This document shows positions 51,414 to 63,366 of a DNA stretch of 64,000 nt, piece by piece. The number at the start of each line of letters is the position of its first letter. The first letter of the stretch is position 1. A program made the translations under genes and the position numbers. The stretch is from Spisula solida (taxonomy: Eukaryota; Mollusca; Bivalvia; Venerida; Mactridae), in the NCBI GenBank assembly GCA_947247005.1, contig OX365948.1:1054001-1118000 (forward strand), read 5' to 3'. The notes under the pieces were generated by a model. That model saw nothing but the letters and a program-made list of their open reading frames with translations, searched no databases and had not been told where the DNA came from.

Positions 51414-52837
51414 CTGAAAGATAAAATACATAGACATATAACAAGATGTGTTTGTATAACATGTATGTCCCGCCCCTACTAGCAGCCAATTCACATTCAA
51501 GGGTTTTCCTGCACATTGTGTGAAGTTCCATCTATTTCCCCCAATTGTATAAATATTCATGGGTCAAATGTTCTTTAGTTTATACAATATATTGAATGGA
51601 AATCACTTAAAATGAATACATAGACCCAATGGTTTCTGATCATTTACTCGGTAATGGTTAGGCCCAGGATCTTCATTGATCAAACTTAATAGGGGTGCTG
51701 GCCACTGTCAGTAGTTGACCCCTACTGATTTTGAGGTTAGTAGGTCGCTTTGACCTTTACCGTTTCTGACTGTTGAGCTGCCATGAGGGCATACATCAGG
51801 CCTCAATGAATTCACTCGTCCGCTCGACTTGCACAATATCTTCCTTCTTTATTTATATAACAGGACTAGTAAGATTTTAGGGTTTTCTCTCTTTGTCTAT
51901 ATTGCAGGACGAGTGCTTTTAAAAATATTTGTTGAGGCCTGTACATGTTTTTAATCGATGCTTGTATCAATTATCCTACATGTCAAAAAGAAATTCAAGA
52001 ATACAAATATTACAGGTTATCATCTAGAGGGAAACCATCTGTCATTAAATCAAGTATCAGTGTGTCAAACTGGAACTGTATACTATGCAACTACTCACTT
52101 AGTCAAGACAAAATTTGATATCAATTTCCTAATAATATCAATGACAGAAGACACAACTCAAAAACGGGTGTACAAAACATATCTATTTTATTATAATGAT
52201 TTCATACATGAGAGCCCTAGGTTGCTCACCTGTCCTAATAGTTCATTAAGGCCCAATGGTGACCCTAGAAATCATTTACAACTTCAAAGAATCAATTAAA
52301 GGTAGTCTCAGGTGCTGTTCAAGGTTTTCCTATTGTCTTAATCAGAGACCTTGTTTTTAACAATAAATAGCCTATATTGACATATTAGACCCAAATTGTG
52401 ACCTTAAGTGTACACATTCAAGGTTTTTTTATTTGACCAAGTGACCTAGTTTTTTACCTTGGAAACCCAACAACAAACGTCATCTAGATTTTATTGAGAT
52501 GCTCATTGTGACCAAGTTTCATTAAAATAAGGTTAAAATTGTGAGCTCTATCGATTACACAAGCAAATTGTTAGCGAACGACAGACGGATGAAGATGTGA
52601 CAGGTGAGCTAAAAACATATATGAGAACTGTATACTCACATATTTGATATTATATAAACATTCCTGGTAATCTTCAAATACAGCGGTACATTTTTCTGGA
52701 GTATGTATCATTCCAACACGATCAGCACACGCTCTCCATTTATAGCCAATGTCAGAACATTTCGCATTTCCCATCTGAAAATGACCCAGGTAATGACCCT
52801 TGGGTATTTCTGTCAATATATTAGTTGTGGACGACAT
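51333..52837 (-). CDS. NDUFS5: NADH dehydrogenase iron-sulfur protein 5 (complex I accessory)
   Basis: Gene-level entry, 92 aa from two coding exons (198 + 81 nt). NDUFS5 is a small accessory subunit of mitochondrial complex I on the intermembrane-space side, imported by the Mia40 route through disulfides. Despite its name it binds no iron-sulfur cluster. Visible evidence: a twin CX9C motif with C27-C37 and C50-C60, a W between the first pair, the pattern CA-R-GM---EKC-----DYQECL, and a basic C-terminal tail ending PPKIPDHAL. Slightly shorter than the human protein (106 aa). The ATG is 5 nt inside an exon with acceptor TTTTGCAG, so at least one non-coding 5' exon must lie further right. A minus-strand AATAAA lies at 51123-51128. 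Another CHCH protein is possible but less likely. Confidence 0.85.
52205..52614 (+). mobile_element. Diverged Helitron-like element in NDUFS5 intron
   Basis: Begins AGCCCTAGGTTGCTCACCTG and ends GTGACAGGTGAGCTAA, with three old core units (GACCTAGTTTTTTACCTTGG, GACCAAGTTTCATTAAAAT). It ends 26 bp before the NDUFS5 exon 1 donor side. Confidence 0.6.
52640..52837 (-). CDS. NDUFS5: NDUFS5 coding exon 1
   Basis: 66 codons from the ATG at 52837 to AAATAT|GTGAGT. It holds all four CX9C cysteines. The exon itself starts at 52842 after GCAG, which implies an upstream untranslated exon. Confidence 0.87.
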
Positions 52838-53039
52838 CTTGCCTGCAAAATAAATACATACAAATCAGAACAAGAAGGTCCTGATGGTCTAATCTTGTTC
52901 ACCTGTACAACAGAGTCACTGTTTGTATTGCTGAGTCACATCTGTTGTTTCATTTTACTGCTGTGCCATGTATTAATTGAAGTTACAAGTTTTCAGGGCC
53001 GCTTACAGCAATTCAGCCATTTAGCCTGCCTTTGATATT

Positions 53040-53330
53040 TAACTACCCTGCTCACAGGGCTACCTAATGAAACCAGAGTTTGAGTCTCCCTGTGGAGACC
53101 ATTTCTCTCCTTATTGATGTGCAGCCAACATCGAGATACGGCGCCCAAGAATATCGAACATGTTCAGACACCACCCTCACAGGTACCAATTCACACCTTG
53201 GTCGAGTGGAGAAATGTGGGCTATTCTTGCTCAAAGAAACTAAGCAGTGGCGCAGACAGGGATCAAACCTAGGACCTCGATCCCAAAGTGTGCACCCTAC
53301 TTCTAGGCCACTGCTCTCGATACATTGATA
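53040..53330 (-). repeat. tRNA-derived SINE, full length
   Basis: On the minus strand, A box TGGCCTAGAAG (53300-53310) and B box GGTTTGATCC (53260-53269), then a body shared with 1-110. Upstream of NDUFS5. Confidence 0.8.
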
Positions 53331-53341
53331 AGTCACATACT

Positions 53342-53490
53342 CCCATGCCATGTATTGGTATGTCATGTAAAACTGTGTCTTGAATGTATTGTTGTGTCAT
53401 GTATTGTTGTGCCATGTATTGATGTGCCATATATTGATGTGCCATGTAATGATTTGCCATGAATTGTGTGTCATGTATTGTTGTGTCCTG
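53342..53490. repeat. Outlying copies of the 15-bp TGTATTGTTGTGCCA repeat
   Basis: About nine degenerate units, the same family as 58176-59480 on the other side of the LTR element. Confidence 0.8.
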
Positions 53491-53709
53491 TATCAGTGAT
53501 TTTTCTTGAAAAAAATTAAGCGGCCTGTGCCTTTAAAATTGGGAAATTTTAGAGCGACAATTCGCGAAATTGGGAATTATTAAAAAAGTTAGTTTGGGTT
53601 AAAAGTGGCCATATTTAGTATTTTCTACTGATAACACACTAGTCATATGAGGCAACGACCTTTGCAAGTTAGAAAATATATTGTTTTGACTTTAAAACAG
53701 CTACATGTA

Positions 53710-54002
53710 TGTAGCGTAATATGGCTAAAGTAATCACTTAACAGTATAGCAGTTTCAACGTTTTATTCAATACATACGCTCCGGTCTGACTCCGAGCTCC
53801 ACCCATGACTCGGCGCTCCAATTCCAACTGATTTTAACACAACTTTGCTTGGGTTATAAAGGGTATAGCCAGACATGTATTATACAGAGATCGGTGTAAC
53901 TAAATGTTCAAGCTTCCTGGTATTATGTAAGATCATCCCCCACACCACATTAAATGTGTCCAACATACTCAACTGTCAGTCAACATTGACATACAATGTT
54001 AT
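53710..54002 (-). repeat. LTR (3' copy in element orientation)
   Basis: 293 bp, from TGTAGCGTAATATGG to CATACAATGTTAT on the plus strand. Confidence 0.9.
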
Positions 54003-57000
54003 ACCTTATAATGTAACCCCAAAAAAAAACTAATAAAAAAAAACTACTATACATGTACTTGTATAATATTTGTACCGCCCCTTAATTTGGAATAAATGAA
54101 AATAACCTATTTGCTTAATACTCAATTCAATTTCCCCTACATTTATTTAGTACTCAGGAAACTCTGATATTGTTTACACCTTATAGCGGAGATGACAATT
54201 GAAATGGAGTACTAATCCATGTAATTGTCACCTTCGACAACCATGATCACATATAAACATCACACCTAAAAACATACATACATATATCTGGATGATCAAG
54301 GTAAACAATACATTTTGATATAGCAATTCAATATACATGTTTCCATTTCTTATCATAATTTTGCTTGATAGTGTCTATGGTATCGTATTCCTGAATAACA
54401 TAATCACACATGACATTGACACAATTAAACACTTGAAATTTCTTAAAATCGCAGCTTCTAAACATAATTTATACGGAACGTCTCTGAACACTGGAAGTTT
54501 TTTAACGACTGTTTGTTGTTTTATGACGTCTTCCAGTTCCAGTTACAATGTGAGTCCGTGTTTATCAGCCGCAGTGTCTTAATTTCCTGGAATGTATAGT
54601 ATTGACATGATTAATATCTATATATAGTTCTATCTTCTATTTCAATATATGCGGTGATAACAACCCCAACAACCCCGTAAGAAATAATATATAATATGTA
54701 TGTATTTGTACTTCTAAGTTACAATTTACTTCCTAGATACAACATGCTTCATTTATGTTGACATATTCTGCTTATTTAATTGATACGTTTCTAATATCAT
54801 CTTACTATATTAAACTTCTGATATATCTCTATTCACATTATAAAACTTCCATGAACTTAATATTAACTCAACTTCATAAAACATGAACAACTGCAACATA
54901 AACATATACAACTAATTCAACATTGCCCAACACCCAATAATTAAAGTTGTTATTTGTTTTAAACCAACACCTTGTTACAACAACACGAAAAAACACCTTT
55001 TTACATATCATAATACAGTTACATCTTCACTAATATTAATAATGAAAGTAATTTCTATTTTTGTAGTACATGAACATATACTAGCATTTTATGGCAAAAT
55101 CCTCAAATTCAAAATTTAAATCCTACGACAAAAATCCTGACGTATCCATTTGGCATATAATTAACGTTAGGTACACTCTAATAATACAACAAAATTTAAC
55201 ATTACTATTTCTACTTTGAATGAACATCCTTAAAATACTGTGTGAAGCTATTATTATTTGTTATTTTGCTAATTTACCACAACCAATAACACAACCAACC
55301 CAAAACATGCAAAGATACTTAATATATGGCATCGGCAATGACTTCTTGAGATTCCAGTTGAACTTTGGCGTCCATCAGCATCTTATTTACTACCCGTTGG
55401 ACTATTTCCACAATCATCGTATAGCTGTTGACACATCCTTTCCACTTCTCTACGCTGAAACTCGTTGAAAAGCCATCCAGCTTCGACGTGCAATAGTTGC
55501 CATGGTTGAAACTATTACTATAATACCCATGTTTATTTCATGGATCATCAAATTATTCCCACTCGACCGATGAAGTAATCCCCTTATACTCGTTGACATA
55601 GTTGATATACTATTATTCGATATTCTGATAATTCCTGGATCTATCTGGATCTGTCGGTAATACACCGAGCCATCCGTGAAGTTTTAGACTTCTACCCGGA
55701 ATGATGCCCTGTGCAATCGGCCTTGAAGTATTGTTTCCTCTTTAAGCACACATCTTCTGGTAGGCATATACTTGAATACTGGACTTGGGATTGTTGATAG
55801 TCTCGCATCGTTTGGAGTATTACACCATATATGACATGGTTTTGTAATTGTATTGCTCATGCAGACAATTCTCAAAAGGTATTTTTGATTTCATCTCCCA
55901 TCCGTCTTATTACCCAAACCGATGTGTTTTCACTGTTGGTCTGGACAGGTATATAGTGGTATGAATGCTATTAGTTCCCTATTGCTTGATCAAGTGTTTT
56001 TAATTTTTTTTTTTTTAACAAAATAAAATTGCTTAGGTACCCAGTGCGGCAATGGTGATCATTATAACTACTCATAATGGAAATACATGTTGACGACATA
56101 TCATGGATATCATGGACTTCTATCAAAGTAACTATTGTGATTTATTTATTATTTTATTCATTAGATTTTTCAATTCCTTCTTATGCTTTGATACGCTTAC
56201 AATTATTAATTTACTTACTACTATTGTGCTTGTACTTGAGTTTTCAAACTAATAGCCTTACGTTATATAATCATTGAATGTCCTAGTTAATGTGCATATT
56301 CATTTTTTGTGTACATGACGTAATATAAGTGAAGTGTAACTTTAATACTAAATCTAAAAATATCGGTTGATAACCATTACAACATAATCGACTCTCCGTA
56401 TCTATAACAATATTGATATTATCGGATAATACAGTCGTTTTATTGAATAACAAATATTCCTATGTTGCTGATTGCCTAACATGCTAATGACTTTTACCGA
56501 TATCATCATATTCAATTACTCTATTCATAACATATGTATATAGTCAAATGTTTCTACGCATAATTTCGTTTTTATTATACTTTTCATAAAAATATTTTAA
56601 ACAATATTTACAACATAAACCGATTATCCTTACAATGATATTATTGCTATCTTTTCTGATATTAAACAAGTCGTTTTATGAATAAAATCATAATTATATA
56701 TGTGCCTTCTGATTTCCTAAAAAAATACCGGCTATCGACTTAGCGTAACAATATCGTTAAAAATAACAATAGAACAAAGACTCCAAAGTAACCGATCTTC
56801 CTCAACTAACCGATCTTCCTCAACTTCTGATATTATAGACAGTCGTTTCAAAATACATTCATATGCCTTCTGATTTCTAATAAATACTGGCCTTCGACTT
56901 CTTATATAATATGTCTCTACTACTAATTATGTTCTCATAACATTTATCTCAACACAACAATAACACATACCGAACCTCGTATCTAAACTCCAATATTATA

Positions 57001-57746
57001 ATAGTCGTTTATATTGAATAAAACTTATTCATATGCAACTTATTTGCTTTCGACCTCTATTTATAATACTTAATATCTCGACAATATACTCAAAAATTCT
57101 TACAAATAATTATGTTCGCATAATATATATTTGCAGACATAACGGTAAACAACCGTAAAACAATACTACATACCCGACTCTCCTTAACGCATAATCATCT
57201 AAACATTATTGAATATTACAACATTTAATACTCACTATATACAAGTCTATACAGTTGATACATTAACATTGTTATATAATATCACTGCATTAATATTTAC
57301 AATTTACAAAATGATGTCTATGCACGTAAAGGTGTTGACAACATGATATGATAAACTTTTAATTAGTAACCTGTACTATCAATTTCAGTTACGTATTTGA
57401 CTTATGAACATCACTCTCTTATGATTTTTGACGTTTTGACATTTTTATTTTTACATGTTATTTTATAATTTATATTTATTAATAAGCCTAAAATAGTCTG
57501 CATAAGTAACTAAGTATAATATTTTCTTTCCATTTAATCCATGATTTATATTGATTTGAATTTCCATCATATTCTAAGATCACCCTTGCGACACCCTGGG
57601 TACTTACAGCTTTTAAACCATTTGCCATAATATAAATTTATTATCTTCTTGACACAAGCAAAATAGAACTTTACAAACATTCACTCACCTCATTCGTATA
57701 GTGGTTCGTACTCGCGTATCCTGGTCACGACACCAAAAGTTAGCCT

Positions 57747-58039
57747 TGTAGCGTAATATGGCTAAAGTAATCACTTAACAGTATAGCAGTTTCAACGTTT
57801 TATTCAATACATACGCTCCGGTCTGACTCCGAGCTCCACCCATGACTCGGCGCTCCAATTCCAACTGATTTTAACACAACTTTGCTTGGGTTATAAAGGG
57901 TATAGCCAGACATGTATTATACAGAGATCGGTGTAACTAAATGTTCAAGCTTCCTGGTATTATGTAAGATCATCCCCCACACCACATTAAATGTGTCCAA
58001 CATACTCAACTGTCAGTCAACATTGACATACAATGTTAT
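57747..58039 (-). repeat. LTR (5' copy in element orientation)
   Basis: 293 bp, same sequence as 53710-54002. The adjoining PBS candidate lies at 57718-57735. Confidence 0.9.
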
Positions 58040-58175
58040 ATGTATACTGTTGTTGCTTTGAAACCTGCGAGCACAAAAGGGGGAAAATATGCATACTTTT
58101 TGGGAAAAAATTAAGATTTTTTGGGAAAAATGGAGGTTATTTTGCAGGGGAAGGGGCCTGTATTCGGCCCCAAAA

Positions 58176-59480
58176 AATCACTGTGTATTGTTGTGTCCTG
58201 TATTGTTGTGCCATGTATTGATGTGCCATGTATTGTTGTGCCATGTATTGTTGTGTCCTGTATTGATGTGCCATGTATTGTTGTGCCATGTATTGTTGTG
58301 TCCTGAATTGATGTGGCATATATTGTTGTGCAATGTATTGATGTGTTATGTATTGTTGTGTCATGTATTGTTGTGTCCTGTATTGATGTGTCATGTATTG
58401 TTGTGTCCTGTATTGTTGTGTTATGTATTGTTGTGTCATGTATTGGTGTGTCATGTATTGTTGTGTTATGTATTGTTGTGTCATGTATTGGTGTGTCATG
58501 TATTGTTGTGACTGTATTGTTGTGTTATGTATTGTTGTGTCATGTATTGTTGTGTCATGTATTGTTGTGTCATGTATTGGTGTGTCCTGTATTGTTGTGC
58601 AATGTATTGTTGTGTCATGTATTGATATGTCATGTATTGTTGTGTCCTGTATTTTTGTGCCATGTTTTGATGTGTCATGTATTGTTGTGTCATGTATTGA
58701 TGTGTCATGTATTGTTGTGTCATGTATTGGTGTGTCATGTATTGTTGTGCCATGTATTGTTGTGTCATGTATTGATGTGTCATGTATTGTTGTGTCATGT
58801 ATTGTTGTGTTATGTATTGATGTGCCATGTATTGTTGTGTCATGTATTGTTGTGTTATGTATTGATGTGCCATGAATTGGTGTGTCATGTATTGTTGTGT
58901 CATGTATTGATGTATCATGTATTGTTGTGTCATGTATTGTTGTGTTATGTATTGATGTGCCATGAATTGGTGTGTCATGTATTGTTGTGTCATGTATTGG
59001 TGTGTCATGTATTGTTGTGCCATGTATTGGTGTGCCATGTATTGATGTGTCATGTATTGTTGTGTCATGTATTGTTGTGTCATGTATTGATGTGTCATGT
59101 ATTGTTGTGTCATGTATTGGTGTGTCATGTATTGTTGTGCCATGTATTGTTGTGTCATGTATTGATGTGTCCTGTATTTTTGTGCCATGTTTTGATGTGT
59201 CATGTATTGATGTGCCATGTATTGTTGTGTCATGTATTGTTGTGTCATGTATTGGTGTGCCATGTATTGTTGTGTCAAGCATTGGTGTGCCATGTATTGT
59301 TGTGTCATGTATTGTTGTGTTATGTATTGGTGTATCATGTATTGGTGTCCCATATATGTCATGTATTGATGTGTCACAAATGTATTGTTGTGTCATGTAT
59401 TGGTGTGTCATGTATTGATGTGTCACAAATGCATTGTTATGTCATGCATTGGTGTGTCATGTATTGTTGTATCACATATT
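58176..59480. repeat. 15-bp minisatellite, about 86 copies
   Basis: Unit TGTATTGTTGTGTCA, with common CCA/CCT and GTTG/GATG/GGTG variants. Frames are open on both strands over 400 codons (MTHQYMTQQY-like and CIVVSCIGVSC-like) purely from the 15-bp period. Lies between NDUFS5 and BAG2, which are divergent. Confidence 0.95.
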
Positions 59481-60820
59481 ATTGTACCATCTATTGCTGT
59501 GTTATCCATTGCCGTGTCATGATGTATTGCTGAACATGTATTGCTGTCAGATACTGCTATGTCATGCATGATTTAAAGCTGAATTAAACAATGTAAACAC
59601 GATCGTTAGCTGGTTCCGCCCGCCGCTGTGTTACAAGGTTGCGTAAACGCTTTGGTCACGTCAGTATTACAGATTGGGCCAAACAAATTAAACGAAAAAA
59701 TTTCGGTAAATGTCAAGCTAACATTACACCAGGTACACTTACAATTTTCGTTTACAAAAAACTTGTAATCCAGTATCGACTGATATTTAATTCATCCAAT
59801 CAAATCGCTGTATGCAATTATGCGGTCAACGTGTTTTGCATATTGAAAGTCAACGAGTGAAAATATTGAACCGGTATTTGGAGTATTAAGATTATTGGGT
59901 GAAAAACGCATTTCGTAAGGTAACAATCTGAGTGTATGAGTACAATAATGGTTTAAGTTTAACAATATTGAGTTTTAACAGCGTGACAAGTAAAATTCAG
60001 TTTGATTTTAATGTAAAACCTTCCGCTGTAAATTTGGGCGGAATCGTGCATATAGGAAATTGAGCTTTTTCGGTATGACTTCGATAAATTTGAAATGAAA
60101 GTCAAAATATTAAAAAACAAACCGAAAGTCATATTTGTGGGCACTACTTTGCTTCGGAAAGGAACAACATACTTTACTGTAGCCTAAGTTTGACCATGAG
60201 CTATCAGGTGAAAGGATCCACAACTGGGTATTAACACTAAGTAATGGCATCATAGGCTCTTGCATCCAAGTTAATACAATTAGATAAATACGTATTAGTA
60301 TGAGGACCGTAGGCACGTTCTGTTATATACCAAATTTATGTGAAATTCCGGAAACCAAAAAAAACAGGTACGAAATTACTAGGGTCCGACAGGTCGTGTA
60401 AACAGACCAAATATAACTTCTTGACTTAATTCAGTAAACGACTTTGCTTCTCGTGAAAATAGCGTCACATGCTTCTGTAACAGCTAAACAAAGACAAGAA
60501 CCTATTACAGAGAAATGTAAAACAATAATACCTTCAAAATGTGTGGTCCGAAGAAGGTCGTTCTCTCCCGACCAAAATCGTCAGAACAAAATTACTACAA
60601 GAACATATTCTCAAATTATGCGCCGATATGCTTTCTTCCTTCTGCTAATTGAAACATAAAATATGTAAATCTTTTGATTATAACAAATGGTGGTATCAAC
60701 TATTATTTAATACAAAATAATGACCATGAACAAATTGATTTTAATGCAAACTTCAAAAATATACTGATATTCGATTAAACTCTTGTTCATTTCCTACCGC
60801 GATCAATCAAGAAAACCAAC
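59481..60820. promoter_or_regulatory. BAG2 upstream region
   Basis: No conserved protein or repeat recognised. It must contain the BAG2 promoter and possibly the non-coding first exon and promoter of NDUFS5. No distinct motif is strong enough to name. Confidence 0.35.
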
Positions 60821-60995
60821 ATGGAAGTCAGCGATCAAAACAATGCTGAGCGTTTACTCAAAATGCTCTCCGATGTAGAAAACAGGATCGAATGTCTTCG
60901 AGAACAGGCAATGTCGATCAAGAGAGAAAAAGAAAGCATAATTGGGCTCCTCCAAGACATGCATGATAATGCTGGTCAAACTGGCGTGGCCGATG
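60821..60995 (+). CDS. BAG2: BAG2 co-chaperone, exon 1 (rest off window)
   Basis: 58 codons plus one base, from ATG in AACATGG to GATG|GTGAGT. BAG2 is a nucleotide-exchange factor of Hsc70/Hsp70 that also inhibits the ubiquitin ligase CHIP. The N-terminal coiled coil is visible: RLLKMLSDVENRIECLREQA, then MSIKREKESIIGLLQDMHD, with the VADGE that precedes the first splice site. This parallels [20 protein letters not shown] and ISDGE of vertebrate BAG2. The BAG domain would be encoded right of 64000; no further exon was seen up to the edge. The 3-kb intron segment in view is full of small transposons. Confidence 0.85.
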
Positions 60996-61213
60996 GTGAG
61001 TGACTTTCGTTTTGGAATTTGATTGTTTACAAAAGTTATTTTTTATGACAGAACCATCGCCTCGTTACCAGCGAATTGGTCTATCCATCTATCTGCCATA
61101 CGGTAAAACACCGCAAGGGGACATAGACCTGACATGCGTCACCAACAAAGAAAACTGATAAGAAACAGAGTATTCTCGATTATAGTCGATATCGACATTA
61201 GCCTTTATTTCTA

Positions 61214-62097
61214 GGAAGTGACTAGAGGTCCGGTAACCGGACCTGGAGGATCTGGTTACCGGACCTCTAGACAATGCTTGTAGGACAGGCTAGAGGTCCG
61301 GTAATTGATTCCACACGTACAAACCATATATTTTATTGTGTCAAGACTTTTGATGACATAAAACCGTGTTTACCGTCATGTACAGGTTAGTACCGGTATT
61401 TGACAGAAATGTAAAACATTGACTTGAAATATCAGTGATCTCGAGTGGTTCGTTAGGCATACACACAGATTATTGATCTGTGTGCATCCAGGCCACACCA
61501 CGGTCGAGAACAACTTGCTATGGTTTACCAATAAACAACTGATTCTTATGGACAAAACCCATCTGCGACGTTCCCGAGAGGCTAAGAAATGATCTTACAA
61601 TTGAGATTTGTAAACATGGAATACAACAGCACAAGCACATTTTGTGTCTAATAAAATATGATGACATAAATAAATAATTTACCCCAACTATGATATGTTC
61701 CATAAAAAGTAGATCTACATCTAAATATCCAAACATGCAATTGAAACATATGAAAATCTGATTAAAAACTGATGTTTGTTTGCAGTGTCAAAACTGATGT
61801 GTGAGCAAACAAATATTAGAGCAAATACCATCGAACAAACAAAATAAACACAGCAATTACAGACATGATAACTTAATTAAGTGCGGCACACTTCTAATCA
61901 ACGTGAAAAAATAAAATAAATTAACAATTTTTGAACAAGAGTTCTGTCAAATACTAATCTGTATAGCAAGGTAAACATATTGAAAGTCTTGATACGATAA
62001 AATATATGGTTCATACATATGAAATCAATTACCGGACCTCTAGCCTGTCCTACAAGCATTGTCTAGAGGTCCGGTAACCGGACCTCTAGCCACTTCC
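61214..62097. mobile_element. Mutator-like non-autonomous element with 9-bp target duplication
   Basis: 884 bp, flanked by TTATTTCTA at 61205-61213 and 62098-62106. Long inverted ends start GGAAGTGnCTAGAGGTCCGG, include AGGTCCGGTAACCGGACCT palindromes and ACAATGCTTGTAGGACAGGC, and extend to GGTCCGGTAATTGATT. 9-bp duplications with long TIRs fit MULEs. No transposase. It lies in BAG2 intron 1. Confidence 0.78.
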
Positions 62098-62107
62098 TTA
62101 TTTCTAT

Positions 62108-62549
62108 GGGTATGTTCGGAACTTCTGTTCCGCACACTGTGCGGGATGTTCTACTCCGAACAACTTACGAACAAAACGGAACTGTCCTGCACAGTGTGCC
62201 GAATGTTCTACTCCAAACACCTTATGAACAAAACGGAACAGAAAGTAAAATGTTTAAGATGACCAAAATTGTAGTTGCAGCCATAGTATAATAGGATGAA
62301 ATATGCATGACTGTGGATATATTTAAGTGCGACTGTTTGCCCGCAATGGTCCATAATTGAAAAAAATAAATTTATTATATTCTATTTTATGACACAAGCG
62401 GCCATTGTTGTTGTTGAAATCACGTGACTGTTCTGGCTGCACCACCTCTGTGGCGGGCACAGAAAGAACATGTTCCGAACAGTGTTCCGGTTTGTTCGTA
62501 AGTGTGTTCCACTGTCCGGGATGTGCGGAACAGCGTTACGAACGCGCCC
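62108..62549. mobile_element. Small inverted-repeat element next to the MULE-like one
   Basis: TIRs of about 75 bp (GGG..GTTCGnAAC, CTGTTCCGCACA, ACTTACGAACAAA), flanked by TAT at 62105-62107 and 62550-62552. Non-coding, 442 bp. Confidence 0.6.
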
Positions 62550-62740
62550 TATAGCTTCATGCATTCCTACAAGTTTGTGCATTTTAGTAAAACGTTCATT
62601 TCTTTGCTAAAAAGCTCATTTCTGTGTCCAAATTCATTTAAAGTTATTAAAAAGACATTTATCCAGCCGAATAATGCAAACAAATGCAACAAAAACATGG
62701 TTTGTTACGTTCACTGTGAGTTTTGTCCGAGCACTGATTT

Positions 62741-63366
62741 TTAGCTCATCTGTCACAAAGTGACAGCAGAGCTACAGATAAGCTGCGTATTGGGGTAATT
62801 ACCCAATTAATTTTCTTAAAAACCCATTAGATTTTGAGAGGAGGGAGTAAGAAAAAGCAAAGACAATTCGAAATACCCAAATAGAAAAGGATGTTATAGT
62901 GAAAAATAGTACATAAAAGGTTATTTACCCTTTGAGTTTTATTAAATACCCAATTAAAATTTGTCAAAACCCAATCAAAATTGAAACTTGGGGGTAAAAT
63001 ACCCAATTGACTAAAACCTTATCTGTAGCTCTGTGACAGAGTGAGCTTTATTTTGTGATCACTCTTCGTCTGTCGTCCGTCCGTCAACAATTGGCGTGTG
63101 TAGACACTAGGGGGCATCAATTTTGACTTAATCTTCATGAAACTTGGTCATAATGATCATCTCAACAAAATCTAGGTCAAGTTCGAAATTTGGTCATCTG
63201 GGGTCAAAAACTAAGTCACAAGGTCAAATCATATAAAACTTGTGTATTCACTAGAGGTCACAATATTGGCCTAATCTGTAAAAAACTTGGTCACAGTGAT
63301 CATCTCAACAAAATCTAGGTCAAGTTCGACAGGTGAGCGACCTAGGGCCCTTTGGGCCCTCTTGTT
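62741..63366 (-). mobile_element. Helitron-like element, copy 4 (interrupted in its hairpin)
   Basis: Same termini as copies 1-3, only two core units. A 267-bp element is inserted in the terminal stem-loop. Confidence 0.75.
62767..63033. mobile_element. 267-bp MITE inside the Helitron-like hairpin
   Basis: Perfect 16-bp TIRs CAGAGCTACAGATAAG, with TGACAG on both sides (62761-62766, 63034-63039). Interior contains several ACCCAATTAA-type motifs. The host stem-loop can be rejoined exactly by removing it. Confidence 0.75.

Larger units (their letters stand above)
53710..58039 (-). mobile_element. Non-autonomous LTR retrotransposon, identical LTRs
   Basis: Two direct 293-bp repeats (53710-54002 and 57747-58039) show no difference by eye and are flanked by ATGTA (53705-53709, 58040-58044), a 5-bp target duplication. 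Minus orientation is favoured: a TATA-like CTTTATAACCC precedes AATAAA (53762-53767) within the LTR, and a primer-binding-site candidate TGGTGTCGTGACCAGGAT (57718-57735) lies 11 nt inside. The 3.7-kb interior is very AT-rich and has no gag, protease, RT or integrase frame (longest open frames under 90 codons). Confidence 0.88.

Noticed and set aside
53255..53320. tRNA gene on the minus strand
   Set aside because: Box sequences only; no cloverleaf, and the body matches the repeat at 1-110.
54003..57746. Hidden gag-pol in the LTR element
   Set aside because: No frame over 90 codons and no RT, integrase or protease motif was recognised on either strand.
58137..59533. Frames over 400 codons (THQYMTQQYM on minus, CIVVSCIGVS on plus) resembling a Cys-rich or amyloid-like protein
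   Set aside because: 15-bp repeat open in most frames on both strands; composition is simply the repeat translated.
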